Positions 48,663 through 56,912 of a stretch of 64,000 nucleotides of DNA are shown in pieces. Position numbers and translations under genes: made by a program. Numbering within the stretch: position 1 is the first letter of the stretch; each line of letters starts with the position of its first letter. Below the pieces are notes generated by a model. The model did not search any database, was not told where the DNA came from, and was given only the letters and a program-made list of their open reading frames with translations. Source of the stretch: a virus; the IMG/VR virus record IMGVR_UViG_3300030390_001877, positions 62,001 to 126,000 of that record; one strand, 5' to 3'.

Positions 48663-48725
48663 AAAATAATTTTTAAAGTTTATCTTATTAACAAACAATT
48701 TTAATTTTAGAAGGAAAATCAATTT

Positions 48726-49319
48726 ATGAAAAATATCTTAATCGCAACAGTACTACTTGCAGCAACAGCTTTTAACGTACAGGCAATCTCTTACACAAAA
48801 GGTTACTCTGATACAGTAGGTAGTAGTCATTCATCTACAACTGTAGATAACGTAACTCAACGTATCATCAAAGAGCGTGCTGTTATCACAGATACTACTA
48901 TTGGTGGTGGTAGTGATGATAATCGTTGTACAGGTTTGAATTGTGGTTCTGCTGATAACATCACAACTTCTCGTGAGGTGGTCTCTCGTAACACTAACTT
49001 ACGTGTTACAGAAACAGGTTTGAATCAAACAACAGGTAATACTAAAAATTGTACTAGCTTTGGTAACGTTAATGGTTTAAACTTCTCAGAAGGTACTGGT
49101 ACAAGCGTAGCATCTACTGCGGGTAGTTCTGTATTAGCTGCAACTGGTGATGTCAACAGTGTAACTCGTACCACAACACATACAACAAATGGTGGTGCAG
49201 AAGTAGGTAAGAGTCATAAAGTTGACAAATCTTTCACAAGTATTTCTGAATTAACTAAGTCTTCTTCAGCATCTGCTACGAACACATCAACCTTTACTAG
49301 CAGTACTGGGTACAACTAA
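48726..49319 (+). CDS. Secreted Thr/Ser/Gly-rich protein, 197 aa
   Basis: Signal peptide MKNILIATVLLAATAFNVQA with an AxA-type cut site. The mature part is low in charge and rich in Thr/Ser/Asn/Gly (TTTHTTNGGAEVGKSHKVDK; SSSASATNTSTFTSSTGYN), with two cysteine-containing spots (NRCTGLNCGS). Probably exported to the periplasm or surface in beta form. The following gene is also exported. A terminator follows. Unknown; possibly superinfection exclusion or receptor masking. Confidence 0.7.
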   Translation: MKNILIATVLLAATAFNVQAISYTKGYSDTVGSSHSSTTVDNVTQRIIKERAVITDTTIGGGSDDNRCTGLNCGSADNITTSREVVSRNTNLRVTETGLNQTTGNTKNCTSFGNVNGLNFSEGTGTSVASTAGSSVLAATGDVNSVTRTTTHTTNGGAEVGKSHKVDKSFTSISELTKSSSASATNTSTFTSSTGYN

Positions 49320-49333
49320 AATACTTTAAAGAG

Positions 49334-49359
49334 CCTCATCCATTGTGGGTGGGGTTTTT
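49334..49359 (+). terminator. Terminator after secreted-protein gene
   Basis: CCTCATCCA, TTG, TGGGTGGGG, then TTTTT. A 9-bp stem with two G.U pairs and a U-tract. Confidence 0.85.
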
Positions 49360-49373
49360 CTTTTATAAAAAGC

Positions 49374-49402
49374 TTGTATATTACGATAAGTAGTGTTATC
49401 AT
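49374..49402 (+). promoter_or_regulatory. Promoter for second secreted-protein gene
   Basis: TTGTAT, 17 bp, TATCAT. GATAA-GTAGTG-TTATC forms a dyad that ends in the -10 box. Confidence 0.6.
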
Positions 49403-49432
49403 AAAAGCTAATTTAAAGATAGGAGAATATTT

Positions 49433-50362
49433 ATGATAAAATTATCACTGGCGATTGCAGTAGCATCTGTAACCCTTGTAACAACATTACCAACTTACGC
49501 AAAAGAACCAGCTAGTGTAAATGGAATTACCTCTAATGATGTTGCTAATATGACTAACGCCCCTGTAATAAATTCTGTTGGACAAAACACTACTGTTCAG
49601 GTAAATCAGAATGATCACGAACAAGTGGAAGATTTGAAATGCCCTTTACCAACATTATCAGCTACAGCAGGGTATAACGTTCAGCAAGCAGATAACAATT
49701 ACAACAACTACCGAACAGAAGGACAAGGGGTTAATGCTGTTATAGGGTTCTCTATGCCAGTAGGTGCTGAAGTTAAGTGTGGTGACTTGTTCAAAGCAAA
49801 GATGGTTATTGTTCAGAATAATATCCTTGATGCAAAAGTAGGTCAGTGTTTGAAATGGGATAAGATGGGTTACACTCTTAATAGAGATAAACTTTTCCAG
49901 AATAATCTTATTACAAAAGAGCAGAATAAAAGTTTAATGTTTTGTGAATATGTATCTAAAGTGGAAGAGCGTAACCCAGAACAATTCAAACAGGATATCA
50001 AGTACCTTACTCAAGAGAATAATCAATTGAAGAATGAACTTGCCTCTTCTAAGGAAGTGACACCTCCTAAAGTGAAAGGTTACAGAGAGTATCGTATTCG
50101 TTTTAAAGATTGGGTATCCAGTTGTAACACAGGTTGTAATGGCGAGTATAAGTTCATCAAAGAATACCTAAGTGCAGTACAAAGTAATTCTTCTAAAGGT
50201 GTAAAACTATTTGCAGAACCATACGGAAATGATAAAGTATCTGTTTATGTAAGAGGAAGTTGGAACACTTGGACAGAGGCTGAGATGGAGAGACAACGTT
50301 ATGTTGTGGCGGGACTTCCTGCGAAGATTGTTGGTGTTAGAGGGAGTGAGATTTATGAGTGA
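49433..50362 (+). CDS. Secreted protein with coiled coil and SPOR-like C-terminus, 309 aa
   Basis: Signal peptide MIKLSLAIAVASVTLVTTLPTYA. Mature region: polar N-terminus, LPTLSATAGYNVQQADNNYN and GVNAVIGFSMPVGAEVKCGD (porin-like strands), then a coiled coil (DIKYLTQENNQLKNELASSK). The C-terminal 90 residues (YREYRIRFKDWVSSCNTGCN; AEMERQRYVVAGLPAKIVGV) resemble a SPOR-type fold, which binds denuded peptidoglycan. Likely periplasmic. Role unknown. Confidence 0.65.
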   Translation: MIKLSLAIAVASVTLVTTLPTYAKEPASVNGITSNDVANMTNAPVINSVGQNTTVQVNQNDHEQVEDLKCPLPTLSATAGYNVQQADNNYNNYRTEGQGVNAVIGFSMPVGAEVKCGDLFKAKMVIVQNNILDAKVGQCLKWDKMGYTLNRDKLFQNNLITKEQNKSLMFCEYVSKVEERNPEQFKQDIKYLTQENNQLKNELASSKEVTPPKVKGYREYRIRFKDWVSSCNTGCNGEYKFIKEYLSAVQSNSSKGVKLFAEPYGNDKVSVYVRGSWNTWTEAEMERQRYVVAGLPAKIVGVRGSEIYE

Positions 50363-50401
50363 GTTTTATTTTAAAGATGTTATATTTGGATAGGAGAAAT
50401 T

Positions 50402-51805
50402 ATGACAAATAAGTTTAGTAAGAAAGCGTTCAACCCTTCTCAGGGAGGTAGTTTTGTAGAGGAAGAAAACAAAGAACATAAACGTTTTAAGATGTGTTAC
50501 TCTGATCACGACACGCATGTAGTACGTTGTGCAAAGATGATGCAAGAAGATTATATTGAAGCTAGGCACATATCCTCTGGTAGAGTAAAAGAGTTTCCAA
50601 ACAAGACTTGCTTTGGGGTGAACAAGAAGGGTATCCTAGAGCTGACAGAAGATGATTTATCAAGTAATAAACGTACTGATGACAAAGGTCGTCCATATAA
50701 GTGGTTGGCTTGGACAAACAAGGATCGTCAAGAAAAAGGTCAATCTGTTTTTAGAGCAGAAGATTTTGAAGTTTTATCTAAGGCGCGTCTTAATCCAGAA
50801 TTTGACACCTTTGAAGAAGCTTTGGATGCTGCCGAGAAGATCTTTGCCTCTCATATTAAAGCTTTGAAGCGTAACATGGATTCAGAAGATTATACACTCC
50901 TTATCAGTGGTAAAGGTAATTACAGGGATTACGAATCAAAGACTGTAGGTTATAAATCTTCTCGTGGTGAAAAACCAATATATTTCCAAGAGTTCAAAGA
51001 TAAAATTTCCGAGGTTTATAAAAATAAGATTTGGTGGGCTAAAGATAACGAAGCAGAGGATCTTATCCAATACATAGCTAAACAACAAACAGCTTTGTAT
51101 GGATATGATCAAACTAAATGGGACTCTTGTGCTGCATATATTGACAAGGATGTAACTCAGTGTTATATTCCAGCTAAATCTTACGATAATTATGAAGATG
51201 GCTGGTTTGGGGGTGACCTATTTTATTGCGAGAAAACTCTGGTAGCTCAAACTATATCAGGAGATCCTACTGATACAATAGAGGGATTACCTTCTCTTAC
51301 AGAGTCTGTAACTAAACATTTTGGATTACGTAAATCGAGTGGTGTAAGTAAATCAACAGCAGAGAAACTACTAGATGGTAGTGAAACCTTCCAAGAAATG
51401 TGGAAGCGTGCAGTATACTGTTACCAACAATATTATGGTTTTGATAAAGAGTATAACTTTAAAGATGTTCACGGAGAAGACCAGTGTTGGACGTGGATTG
51501 ACTATATGCAACAATGTTATGTTTTAGTTAAGATGCAGGAATACGAAGGTCAAATTCCATGTGTACGTGAATATCTTTCTGAGATAGGTGTTCCTTGGAA
51601 AGACGAGATTAAGTATGGAGAGATTGAGATTGATACGGAAGGTTTGGTAAACAATCTTAAAATATGTAAATCTACTTTAGCGGAACTAGAGTCAATATTG
51701 AAATCTTATAAGAGTCTTCCCAAACCTAAACTTATCGATAAGTTAGATGAAGCTGTTAAACTCAAAGATGAATTGAAAGGTAATATAAGTTTATTGGAGG
51801 TGTGA
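50402..51805 (+). CDS. FEN/T5-type 5'-3' exonuclease (flap endonuclease)
   Basis: 467 residues. TLLISGKGNYRDYESKTVGY with KSSRGEKPIYFQEFKDK is the arch region of FEN-like nucleases. AKDNEAEDLIQYIAKQQ and AAYIDKDVTQCYI supply acidic metal ligands, and ISGDPTDTIEGLPSL with GVSKSTAEKLLDG is the helix-hairpin-helix part. It is longer than T7 gp6 and has an extra N-terminal segment and C-terminal coil. It would remove RNA primers and flaps, working with the ligase. Confidence 0.85.
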   Translation: MTNKFSKKAFNPSQGGSFVEEENKEHKRFKMCYSDHDTHVVRCAKMMQEDYIEARHISSGRVKEFPNKTCFGVNKKGILELTEDDLSSNKRTDDKGRPYKWLAWTNKDRQEKGQSVFRAEDFEVLSKARLNPEFDTFEEALDAAEKIFASHIKALKRNMDSEDYTLLISGKGNYRDYESKTVGYKSSRGEKPIYFQEFKDKISEVYKNKIWWAKDNEAEDLIQYIAKQQTALYGYDQTKWDSCAAYIDKDVTQCYIPAKSYDNYEDGWFGGDLFYCEKTLVAQTISGDPTDTIEGLPSLTESVTKHFGLRKSSGVSKSTAEKLLDGSETFQEMWKRAVYCYQQYYGFDKEYNFKDVHGEDQCWTWIDYMQQCYVLVKMQEYEGQIPCVREYLSEIGVPWKDEIKYGEIEIDTEGLVNNLKICKSTLAELESILKSYKSLPKPKLIDKLDEAVKLKDELKGNISLLEV

Positions 51806-51834
51806 AATCATTAATTATGTAGAAGGAGAATAAT

Positions 51835-52155
51835 ATGAAAAGTTTAAAACAATATGTGGGAGAATATTCTATTGAAAAAGGTTACTCTTTAGAAGAGGAA
51901 TTCCTTTACGAAACGTTTATAGAATGCCTGTCAGAAGGTGTTGTTCAAGAAGAAACTGTAGACGAACGCCGCTGGTATAAGGTACGTTATGTTGTTCACA
52001 AAGTAACTATTGAAGGGCAAGAAAGATTTTTCCAAACATACGATTACCATATTACAGGAGATAATTGTGCTAGGGATATGGGCTTGGATATGCCAACATT
52101 AGATTCAGTAGTAGAAGTTTTCCCAGAAGAAATTACAACAACAATTTACCGATAA
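51835..52155 (+). CDS. Unknown protein, 106 aa
   Basis: MKSLKQYVGEYSIEKGYSLE, then RRWYKVRYVVHKVTIEGQER and FFQTYDYHITGDNCARDMGL. Mixed helix then beta. Unknown. Confidence 0.57.
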   Translation: MKSLKQYVGEYSIEKGYSLEEEFLYETFIECLSEGVVQEETVDERRWYKVRYVVHKVTIEGQERFFQTYDYHITGDNCARDMGLDMPTLDSVVEVFPEEITTTIYR

Positions 52156-52165
52156 GGAGAGTAGT

Positions 52166-52834
52166 ATGTCACGAGTAAATAAAGAAGAATTAGGTAACGC
52201 ATTAACATATCTTTACGAAAGCACCCTAGATTTCAATCGTATTGGTGGGAAAAGTATTCACCCAGACTACACAGAATCTCAAAAAGGGGTTATCCTTGAG
52301 GAAGGTAAGGAAACTATTAAAGCATTGATTGAAAAGGATTTGAAAGAACTTATTGACGGGTGTCTGGATGTCTGTGTAACGGCTTCTTTCATGGTGATGA
52401 TCCTTGATGGTAATGATTCTCTTACAAAAGGTCACACAAACCTTTTCAATGTAGATGGACGTTCTCAAGAAGTTATCGCTGGGAGTTTATTAACTTGCTT
52501 GCTTAAAGAGGATTGGATTGGAGTATTAGAGTGTGCAGAAGATTTACTCTACCTCTCTGAAGGAGACACTATTCATAACGTATACGAGGTTGCGAACAGT
52601 AATTTATCAAAATACGTACCTGTTACTTTATTAGACGACCCTGAGGAAATGTGTGAGACTATTGAATCAGAAGATCGTTATACGGGAGTAGAATACTCTA
52701 TTAATAAGAAGTCTAATGGGGAGGAAGTTTATGTTTTCACAGCAACTTACGATTTGAAAGAGAAGCATGCTTTTGACAAACCTAAAATTGTCAAACCAAA
52801 AGGATTCTTCAAAGAACCTAATTTAATTGTATAA
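52166..52834 (+). CDS. MazG-like NTP pyrophosphohydrolase
   Basis: 222 residues. VILEEGKETIKALIEKDLKE followed by LIDGCLDVCVTASFMVMIL carries the E-E-x-x-E...D metal-binding pattern of all-alpha NTP-PPases (here E-E-x-x-E then D-G-C-L-D). These enzymes hydrolyse (d)NTPs or (p)ppGpp-like compounds. The C-terminal 80 residues (EVYVFTATYDLKEKHAFDKP) are specific to this protein. Same direction as the dNTP synthesis genes. Confidence 0.7.
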   Translation: MSRVNKEELGNALTYLYESTLDFNRIGGKSIHPDYTESQKGVILEEGKETIKALIEKDLKELIDGCLDVCVTASFMVMILDGNDSLTKGHTNLFNVDGRSQEVIAGSLLTCLLKEDWIGVLECAEDLLYLSEGDTIHNVYEVANSNLSKYVPVTLLDDPEEMCETIESEDRYTGVEYSINKKSNGEEVYVFTATYDLKEKHAFDKPKIVKPKGFFKEPNLIV

Positions 52835-52845
52835 GAGGATTTCTT

Positions 52846-53040
52846 ATGAAAAACCTATCAGAAGACCCTCTCACACAAGAACTTATTCTTCTCAATGTTG
52901 CCATTGAAAAAGGTAACTTTATTCTAATGGATAACTCTTGTGTGATACCAATCTCCCTAGAAGATGATACTCTTCTTTACGTGGAGGATGGTCAGTACAG
53001 TGTTTGTAATATTAATAATCATGTTTTTGGAGAGTGTTAA
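52846..53040 (+). CDS. Unknown protein, 64 aa
   Basis: MKNLSEDPLTQELILLNVAI, beta-rich second half (CVIPISLEDDTLLYVEDGQY). Unknown. Confidence 0.52.
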   Translation: MKNLSEDPLTQELILLNVAIEKGNFILMDNSCVIPISLEDDTLLYVEDGQYSVCNINNHVFGEC

Positions 53041-53042
53041 TA

Positions 53043-53333
53043 ATGAAAGAAAGTTTATTTGAGAAGATTAAGTCTGTCCTTGAAGAGATAGATGTTTGCT
53101 ATCCTTATATGGAATGTTGTGAAGGAGAGTTCTTTGCAAATAATCATGAGTTTTATTATGTTTCAAGAGGAGATGTTTACTCAGGAGAAGTTAAGGAAGG
53201 TGTTGCGACTAAAGATGACTGCACTTTCATAAATTATGACACGGGTTGCGGTGAGACTATTACAAAAGTGTTACTTACTAAAAACAGAATATCACCTGAT
53301 CTATTCTACGAGAAATATGAGGATTGTATGTAA
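53043..53333 (+). CDS. Unknown protein, 96 aa
   Basis: MKESLFEKIKSVLEEIDVCY, with several Cys (YMECCEGEFFANNH; DTGCGETIT). ATG lies 2 nt after the previous stop. Unknown. Confidence 0.52.
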   Translation: MKESLFEKIKSVLEEIDVCYPYMECCEGEFFANNHEFYYVSRGDVYSGEVKEGVATKDDCTFINYDTGCGETITKVLLTKNRISPDLFYEKYEDCM

Positions 53334-53560
53334 TGCGTGATATGAGAGGTGTTATTATTGAAGAAAAAGATACTATTGCTTACGGTAAATCTTCTAGACA
53401 TGATCCTATTGCAATCGGAGAAGTAGTAAGCATTTCTGATGACGGTGTAATCCTTGTGAAAGGGGTGAACAACTCTAAAGGAGGTTATATAAGTAAACCT
53501 GAAAGGATTATTGTTTTGCCGAGTCATTATAAGGAGAAGGGTGTTGACAGTACCGAGTAA
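53333..53560 (+). CDS. Small SH3/KOW-like protein, 75 aa
   Basis: MRDMRGVIIEEKDTIAYGKS, then IGEVVSISDDGVILVKGVNN and ERIIVLP. The alternating strands and glycine turns look like a short SH3-like barrel found in many small phage proteins. Overlaps the HNH start. Confidence 0.5.
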   Translation: MRDMRGVIIEEKDTIAYGKSSRHDPIAIGEVVSISDDGVILVKGVNNSKGGYISKPERIIVLPSHYKEKGVDSTE

Positions 53561-54128
53561 GAGTGATATTGCTAAACGTAAGAAGAAGTTAGATACTTGG
53601 TTGAAAGGGTTGGAAGAAGATGGTAGTATGTCTGAGAAGAAGTTATGTACTCTTCTGAGGAGTTCTGTTAGGAACGTTTGGATGCGACACGCAGTTAAGC
53701 TTTCCTACCTATATAGTAAAACATACCCTGATATGGACAATTCTACTAGAACTAAGTGGCTTATAGATTGTGAACATTGCGGAGAAGCGTTTAAAACTAG
53801 TGACGTACAGGTTGACCATATTGTAGGTGAACATAGTCTATTAACTCTAGAGGATGTTGTTCCTTTCGCAAGAAGTATTCTCGGAGTAAGTCATAGTGAT
53901 CTAAGAATTCTCTGTGTTCCCTGTCACGAAGCGATCACCTATGCCGAACGTTATGGTTTATCTATAGAAGAGGCTTTTGCTGAGAAGAAGGTTATTGCTA
54001 AAATAAAGCAAACCGTTGCAAAACAAAAAGCTGAGTTGAAAAAGTTTGGATATAAGCCTGCAGAGTGCTCTAATGAAGATAAACGTAGAGCTTTGTATAG
54101 ATTACTTTTGAAAGATGGGAAAATTTAA
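53544..54128 (+). CDS. HNH endonuclease, free-standing
   Basis: 194 residues from TTG (a GTG lies one codon earlier), with GGAG 7 nt upstream. LIDCEHCGEAFKTSDVQVDHI and LRILCVPCHEAITYAER make a zinc-bound HNH: C-x2-C, then VDHI, then C-x2-C-H. The N-terminal 75 residues are helical and basic. Probably a homing or nicking endonuclease. It overlaps the previous gene and sits in an ordinary gene run, so it may be a recent insertion. Confidence 0.85.
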   Translation: MTVPSKSDIAKRKKKLDTWLKGLEEDGSMSEKKLCTLLRSSVRNVWMRHAVKLSYLYSKTYPDMDNSTRTKWLIDCEHCGEAFKTSDVQVDHIVGEHSLLTLEDVVPFARSILGVSHSDLRILCVPCHEAITYAERYGLSIEEAFAEKKVIAKIKQTVAKQKAELKKFGYKPAECSNEDKRRALYRLLLKDGKI

Positions 54129-54138
54129 AATATAAGGT

Positions 54139-54167
54139 TGACAATCACAAAGAGGCTTGCTAGTGTA
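54139..54167 (+). promoter_or_regulatory. Promoter after HNH gene
   Basis: TTGACA, 17 bp, TAGTGT. AAGAGGCTT and GAGTCTCTT pair over 9 bp (two G.U) around a 10-nt loop holding the -10 box. Confidence 0.7.
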
Positions 54168-54195
54168 GGAGTCTCTTATCAAACAGGAGAATAAT

Positions 54196-54522
54196 ATGAG
54201 TAAAGTTAAAAAGTTGACAGGTAAAGAAGTGATGGATTTATTTTCATCAGGGGAGAGAGCAGGGGCTTACGTTAGAGTAAGTTTTCTGAAAGACTTTTTA
54301 GGTAATATCTACCTAGCGGAGGAGGATGCTCTTGAAGGTAAAAATATATTACCAGAGGGCCATTGGTTAGGGATGGATTATACAGACTATGGTATGGGCT
54401 TACCCACGTTGTATTCCAGTCACGGGTGTGATGACCAACCTGATCAAGTGACTATAGGTATTCATGAGGATACAATCCAAGGTGAGCTTTCTGAGGGTGA
54501 ACTTTGGGTGTGGGAGGCGTAA
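54196..54522 (+). CDS. Unknown protein, 108 aa
   Basis: MSKVKKLTGKEVMDLFSSGE, then AYVRVSFLKDFLGNIYLAEE. C-terminal part acidic with DGELWVWEA-like ending (GELSEGELWVWEA). First gene behind the 54139 promoter. Unknown. Confidence 0.55.
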   Translation: MSKVKKLTGKEVMDLFSSGERAGAYVRVSFLKDFLGNIYLAEEDALEGKNILPEGHWLGMDYTDYGMGLPTLYSSHGCDDQPDQVTIGIHEDTIQGELSEGELWVWEA

Positions 54523-54543
54523 ATTTTTAATTAAGAGGTGGTT

Positions 54544-54718
54544 ATGAAAACAGCAATCCCAGCTCAGATAATATCTTGAGAAAGGGTGTCTTTGCATCAG
54601 GGATGGTGTAATCAAGAAACAACCCCCTGAAATAAAAGATTTTGATGCAGTATATTATTACGAAAATAATTGTATTTGTTCTAGAAATTATGTACACTTG
54701 GAAGAGGATGATCGATGA
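54544..54718 (+). pseudogene. Frameshifted small gene, about 57 aa
   Basis: MKTAIPAQIIS runs into TGA after 11 codons. From the overlapping frame, LEKGCLCIRDGVIKKQPPEI to NYVHLEEDDR continues without a start and ends in TGA that overlaps the next ATG (ATGA), as intact neighbours do. One lost or gained base near 54575 would join them. Either a recent frameshift, a sequencing error, or programmed frameshifting. Confidence 0.6.
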
Positions 54719-54957
54719 GTAAAGATAACAATTTAACAGAAGTAGATTTCGGATTAGGGGTTGATAAACCTATTGCAATTATTAATTATGAAAATAAAGA
54801 AATTATCCAAGAGTTTAATGATGCATTAGATGCTGCTCAATGGTTAGCTGTTGCAGGAGATGTGTATACCTTGGTAAATAGAGAAGTTAATTACGAAGAT
54901 GATGAAGATTTCGATAAATGGCTTGAAGAAAGTAGTGTTGGTAAGGAGAATATTTAA
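54715..54957 (+). CDS. Unknown protein, 80 aa
   Basis: MSKDNNLTEVDFGLGVDKPI, acidic with a helix DALDAAQWLAVAGDVYTLV. Coupled to the broken gene upstream. Unknown. Confidence 0.53.
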   Translation: MSKDNNLTEVDFGLGVDKPIAIINYENKEIIQEFNDALDAAQWLAVAGDVYTLVNREVNYEDDEDFDKWLEESSVGKENI

Positions 54958-54958
54958 T

Positions 54959-55150
54959 ATGAAAAGTATGTTTGATAAAGGTAGAGAAGACTTCCTAAAA
55001 GGTGTATCTTATAAAGGAAACACTTCTGCAGAGTGGATTCGTGGATGGGATTATGAGAATCGTCTAACACGTTGTAACTTTTCTAATTATGATTGGAACT
55101 TATCTGGGAGAGTAGCTACTTCTTCTGATATGAGAACTTTATTTCGATAG
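54959..55150 (+). CDS. Small RMF-like protein, 63 aa
   Basis: MKSMFDKGREDFLKGVSYKG, then AEWIRGWDYENRL. The G-x-x-x-x-G...N...W-x-x-G-W spacing resembles ribosome modulation factor and its many phage relatives. Could act on host ribosomes; tentative. Confidence 0.5.
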   Translation: MKSMFDKGREDFLKGVSYKGNTSAEWIRGWDYENRLTRCNFSNYDWNLSGRVATSSDMRTLFR

Positions 55151-55158
55151 GAGAGGAT

Positions 55159-55359
55159 ATGTTTAAATTTAAAGATTTTACAGAAGACGATATTGTATGT
55201 ACGAGTGAACCTTTGTATGATATTTTTGAGGGAGGTTATATCTGTCCTTTTAAATTACTGGAAAATGATTGGGAAGCGAAGAAAGTACAAGAAGCTATTA
55301 ATCTAGTGCATAATTTTCTTGCTTGTGCTGAAAATGTTGGTGTAGTAGAAGTTGTTTGA
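55159..55359 (+). CDS. Unknown protein, 66 aa
   Basis: MFKFKDFTEDDIVCTSEPLY, with a C-terminal helix (AINLVHNFLACAENVGVVEV). GGAGAGG upstream. Unknown. Confidence 0.52.
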   Translation: MFKFKDFTEDDIVCTSEPLYDIFEGGYICPFKLLENDWEAKKVQEAINLVHNFLACAENVGVVEVV

Positions 55360-55368
55360 GGAGAGAAT

Positions 55369-55851
55369 ATGTTTGATTGGATATTAAGATTATTTAAGAA
55401 GAAACCTAAGAAAGCCTCTTATAAGAAAACAGACTTTACAAAGTATCGGTACTATAAAGGTGAACGTCAATACTATTGTTCTGAAACAAATGAGTGGTTA
55501 TATTGGTATCTTCTTTTAGATATTGTTACAGATGACTCTGGTGAAAGTGTGAACCTAGACTCAATGAGTGAACGACAAGAATTGGACTTTGCTAACACAG
55601 GTTACACTACCCAAGAAGTGGTTGAGTCAGCACAAAGATATACTTCTTCAGAAGGTTATCAATCTGCAAGGGAGAGTATTATTGAAGAGTGTTATTCTAA
55701 TAGAGGTAGTTATTCTTCTCCAAGCTACTCTAGTGGAGGTAGTTATTCTTCAGATAATAGTTATTCTTCTGGAAGTAGTAGTAGTAGTTCTTACGATAGT
55801 AGTTCTAGTGGAAGTTGTTCTAGCTCAAGCAGTGGTGGAGGTTGTGATTGA
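55369..55851 (+). CDS. Protein with low-complexity Ser-rich tail, 160 aa
   Basis: Basic amphipathic start (MFDWILRLFKKKPKKASYKK) and a Tyr-rich domain (YYKGERQYYCSETNEWLYWY). The last 50 residues are almost only Ser/Tyr/Gly, built from repeats of GSYSS and S-runs, ending SGGGCD. The tail resembles that of small membrane-proximal proteins. The stop overlaps the thyA start. Confidence 0.6.
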   Translation: MFDWILRLFKKKPKKASYKKTDFTKYRYYKGERQYYCSETNEWLYWYLLLDIVTDDSGESVNLDSMSERQELDFANTGYTTQEVVESAQRYTSSEGYQSARESIIEECYSNRGSYSSPSYSSGGSYSSDNSYSSGSSSSSSYDSSSSGSCSSSSSGGGCD

Positions 55852-56696
55852 ATAGTGTAGATAAACAGTATAACTCTTTAGGTAAGTCTCTTTTAGAAGA
55901 AGGTGTTTGGGTAACAAATGAACGTACAGGTAAGAGATGCCTTACTGGAGAGACAGTTATTTTCACATACGATTTACGGACAGAACCTTTCTCGATTATC
56001 ACCTCTAGACAAGCACCTTTCAAATTAGGTGTTGCGGAAGTTATTGGTTATTGGCAAGGTAAGACCAGTGCTGCAGATTTCCGTAAGCTTGGTACGAAAA
56101 GTTGGGATGCTAATGCTAATCTGAACAAAGCTTGGTTAGAAAACCCTAATCGTAAAGGTGAGGATCAGATGGGCAAGGTTTATGGCTACTTTGGTCACAA
56201 CTTTGGAGGAGTGAATCAATTTGAGAAAGTTTATAACAATCTTCGTAAAGGTATAGATGATCGAGGGGAAATTATTACTTACTGGAAGCCTGATCAATTT
56301 GAGGAAGGTTGCCTGCGCCCCTGCTTGCACTCTGTTCAATTCAATCTTCTTGGCGATGTGTTACATATGACGGCAACCCAAAGATCGTGTGACGTCCCCT
56401 TAGGGTTAGTTGCGAATACACAAGAGTGCTGGTTTATGTTAGAGTTGATGGCACAGATCACAGGTAATAAGGTTGGAAAGGTCACACACGTGATTAATCA
56501 ACCTCATATTTACGAAGACCAAATAGGTAACTTCATAATGCAAATGGAACGTGGTGCTGTAGACTGCTCTCCTAAATTAACTATCTGCGAGAGTGTTAAA
56601 ACTTGGGAAGATGTTATGTCTTTGGAAGATACTAGTAAATTTACCTTGACAAACTATGAACACCTTGGTAAGATTAGTTTTCCATTTAGTGAATAG
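55848..56696 (+). CDS. thyA: Thymidylate synthase (ThyA type)
   Basis: 282 residues, TTG start overlapping the previous stop. The active site Cys is in EGCLRPCLHSVQF. TATQRSCDVPLGLVANTQE holds the phosphate-binding Arg and the Asn that prefers dUMP; dCMP hydroxymethylases have Asp there. INQPHIYEDQI gives the His/Tyr pair. It makes dTMP from dUMP with methylene-THF. DHFR, which regenerates the folate, is 200 bp downstream. More divergent than bacterial ThyA. Confidence 0.9.
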   Translation: MNSVDKQYNSLGKSLLEEGVWVTNERTGKRCLTGETVIFTYDLRTEPFSIITSRQAPFKLGVAEVIGYWQGKTSAADFRKLGTKSWDANANLNKAWLENPNRKGEDQMGKVYGYFGHNFGGVNQFEKVYNNLRKGIDDRGEIITYWKPDQFEEGCLRPCLHSVQFNLLGDVLHMTATQRSCDVPLGLVANTQECWFMLELMAQITGNKVGKVTHVINQPHIYEDQIGNFIMQMERGAVDCSPKLTICESVKTWEDVMSLEDTSKFTLTNYEHLGKISFPFSE

Positions 56697-56705
56697 GAGA
56701 ATATT

Positions 56706-56912
56706 ATGAATCAAGATATTATTGAATATTTAGAAGGTTATTGGGAAGAGTATAAATTAAAGAGTGTATACTTTTTCGAAAAGACCTCTAACTCAGGGAT
56801 TATAACTTTCTTCCCTGAAAGTAATAGTCTTTATATCGGAGAGGAGGGATATGGTTACGAAGTACAGATACAAGACCTTCAACACTTAATTCAATTGGAG
56901 GCGTTATTATGA
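56706..56912 (+). CDS. Unknown protein, 68 aa
   Basis: MNQDIIEYLEGYWEEYKLKS with beta strands after (SGIITFFPESNSLYIGEEGY). Lies between thyA and DHFR and overlaps the latter by 4 nt. Unknown. Confidence 0.53.
   Translation: MNQDIIEYLEGYWEEYKLKSVYFFEKTSNSGIITFFPESNSLYIGEEGYGYEVQIQDLQHLIQLEALL

Noticed and set aside
53544-53572. TTGACA...TATTGC as a promoter at the HNH start
   Set aside because: It falls inside the coding start and the -10 is poor; probably chance overlap with the TTG start.
55848-56696. dCMP hydroxymethylase instead of thymidylate synthase
   Set aside because: The residue after LGLVA is Asn, as in dUMP enzymes; hydroxymethylases carry Asp there.
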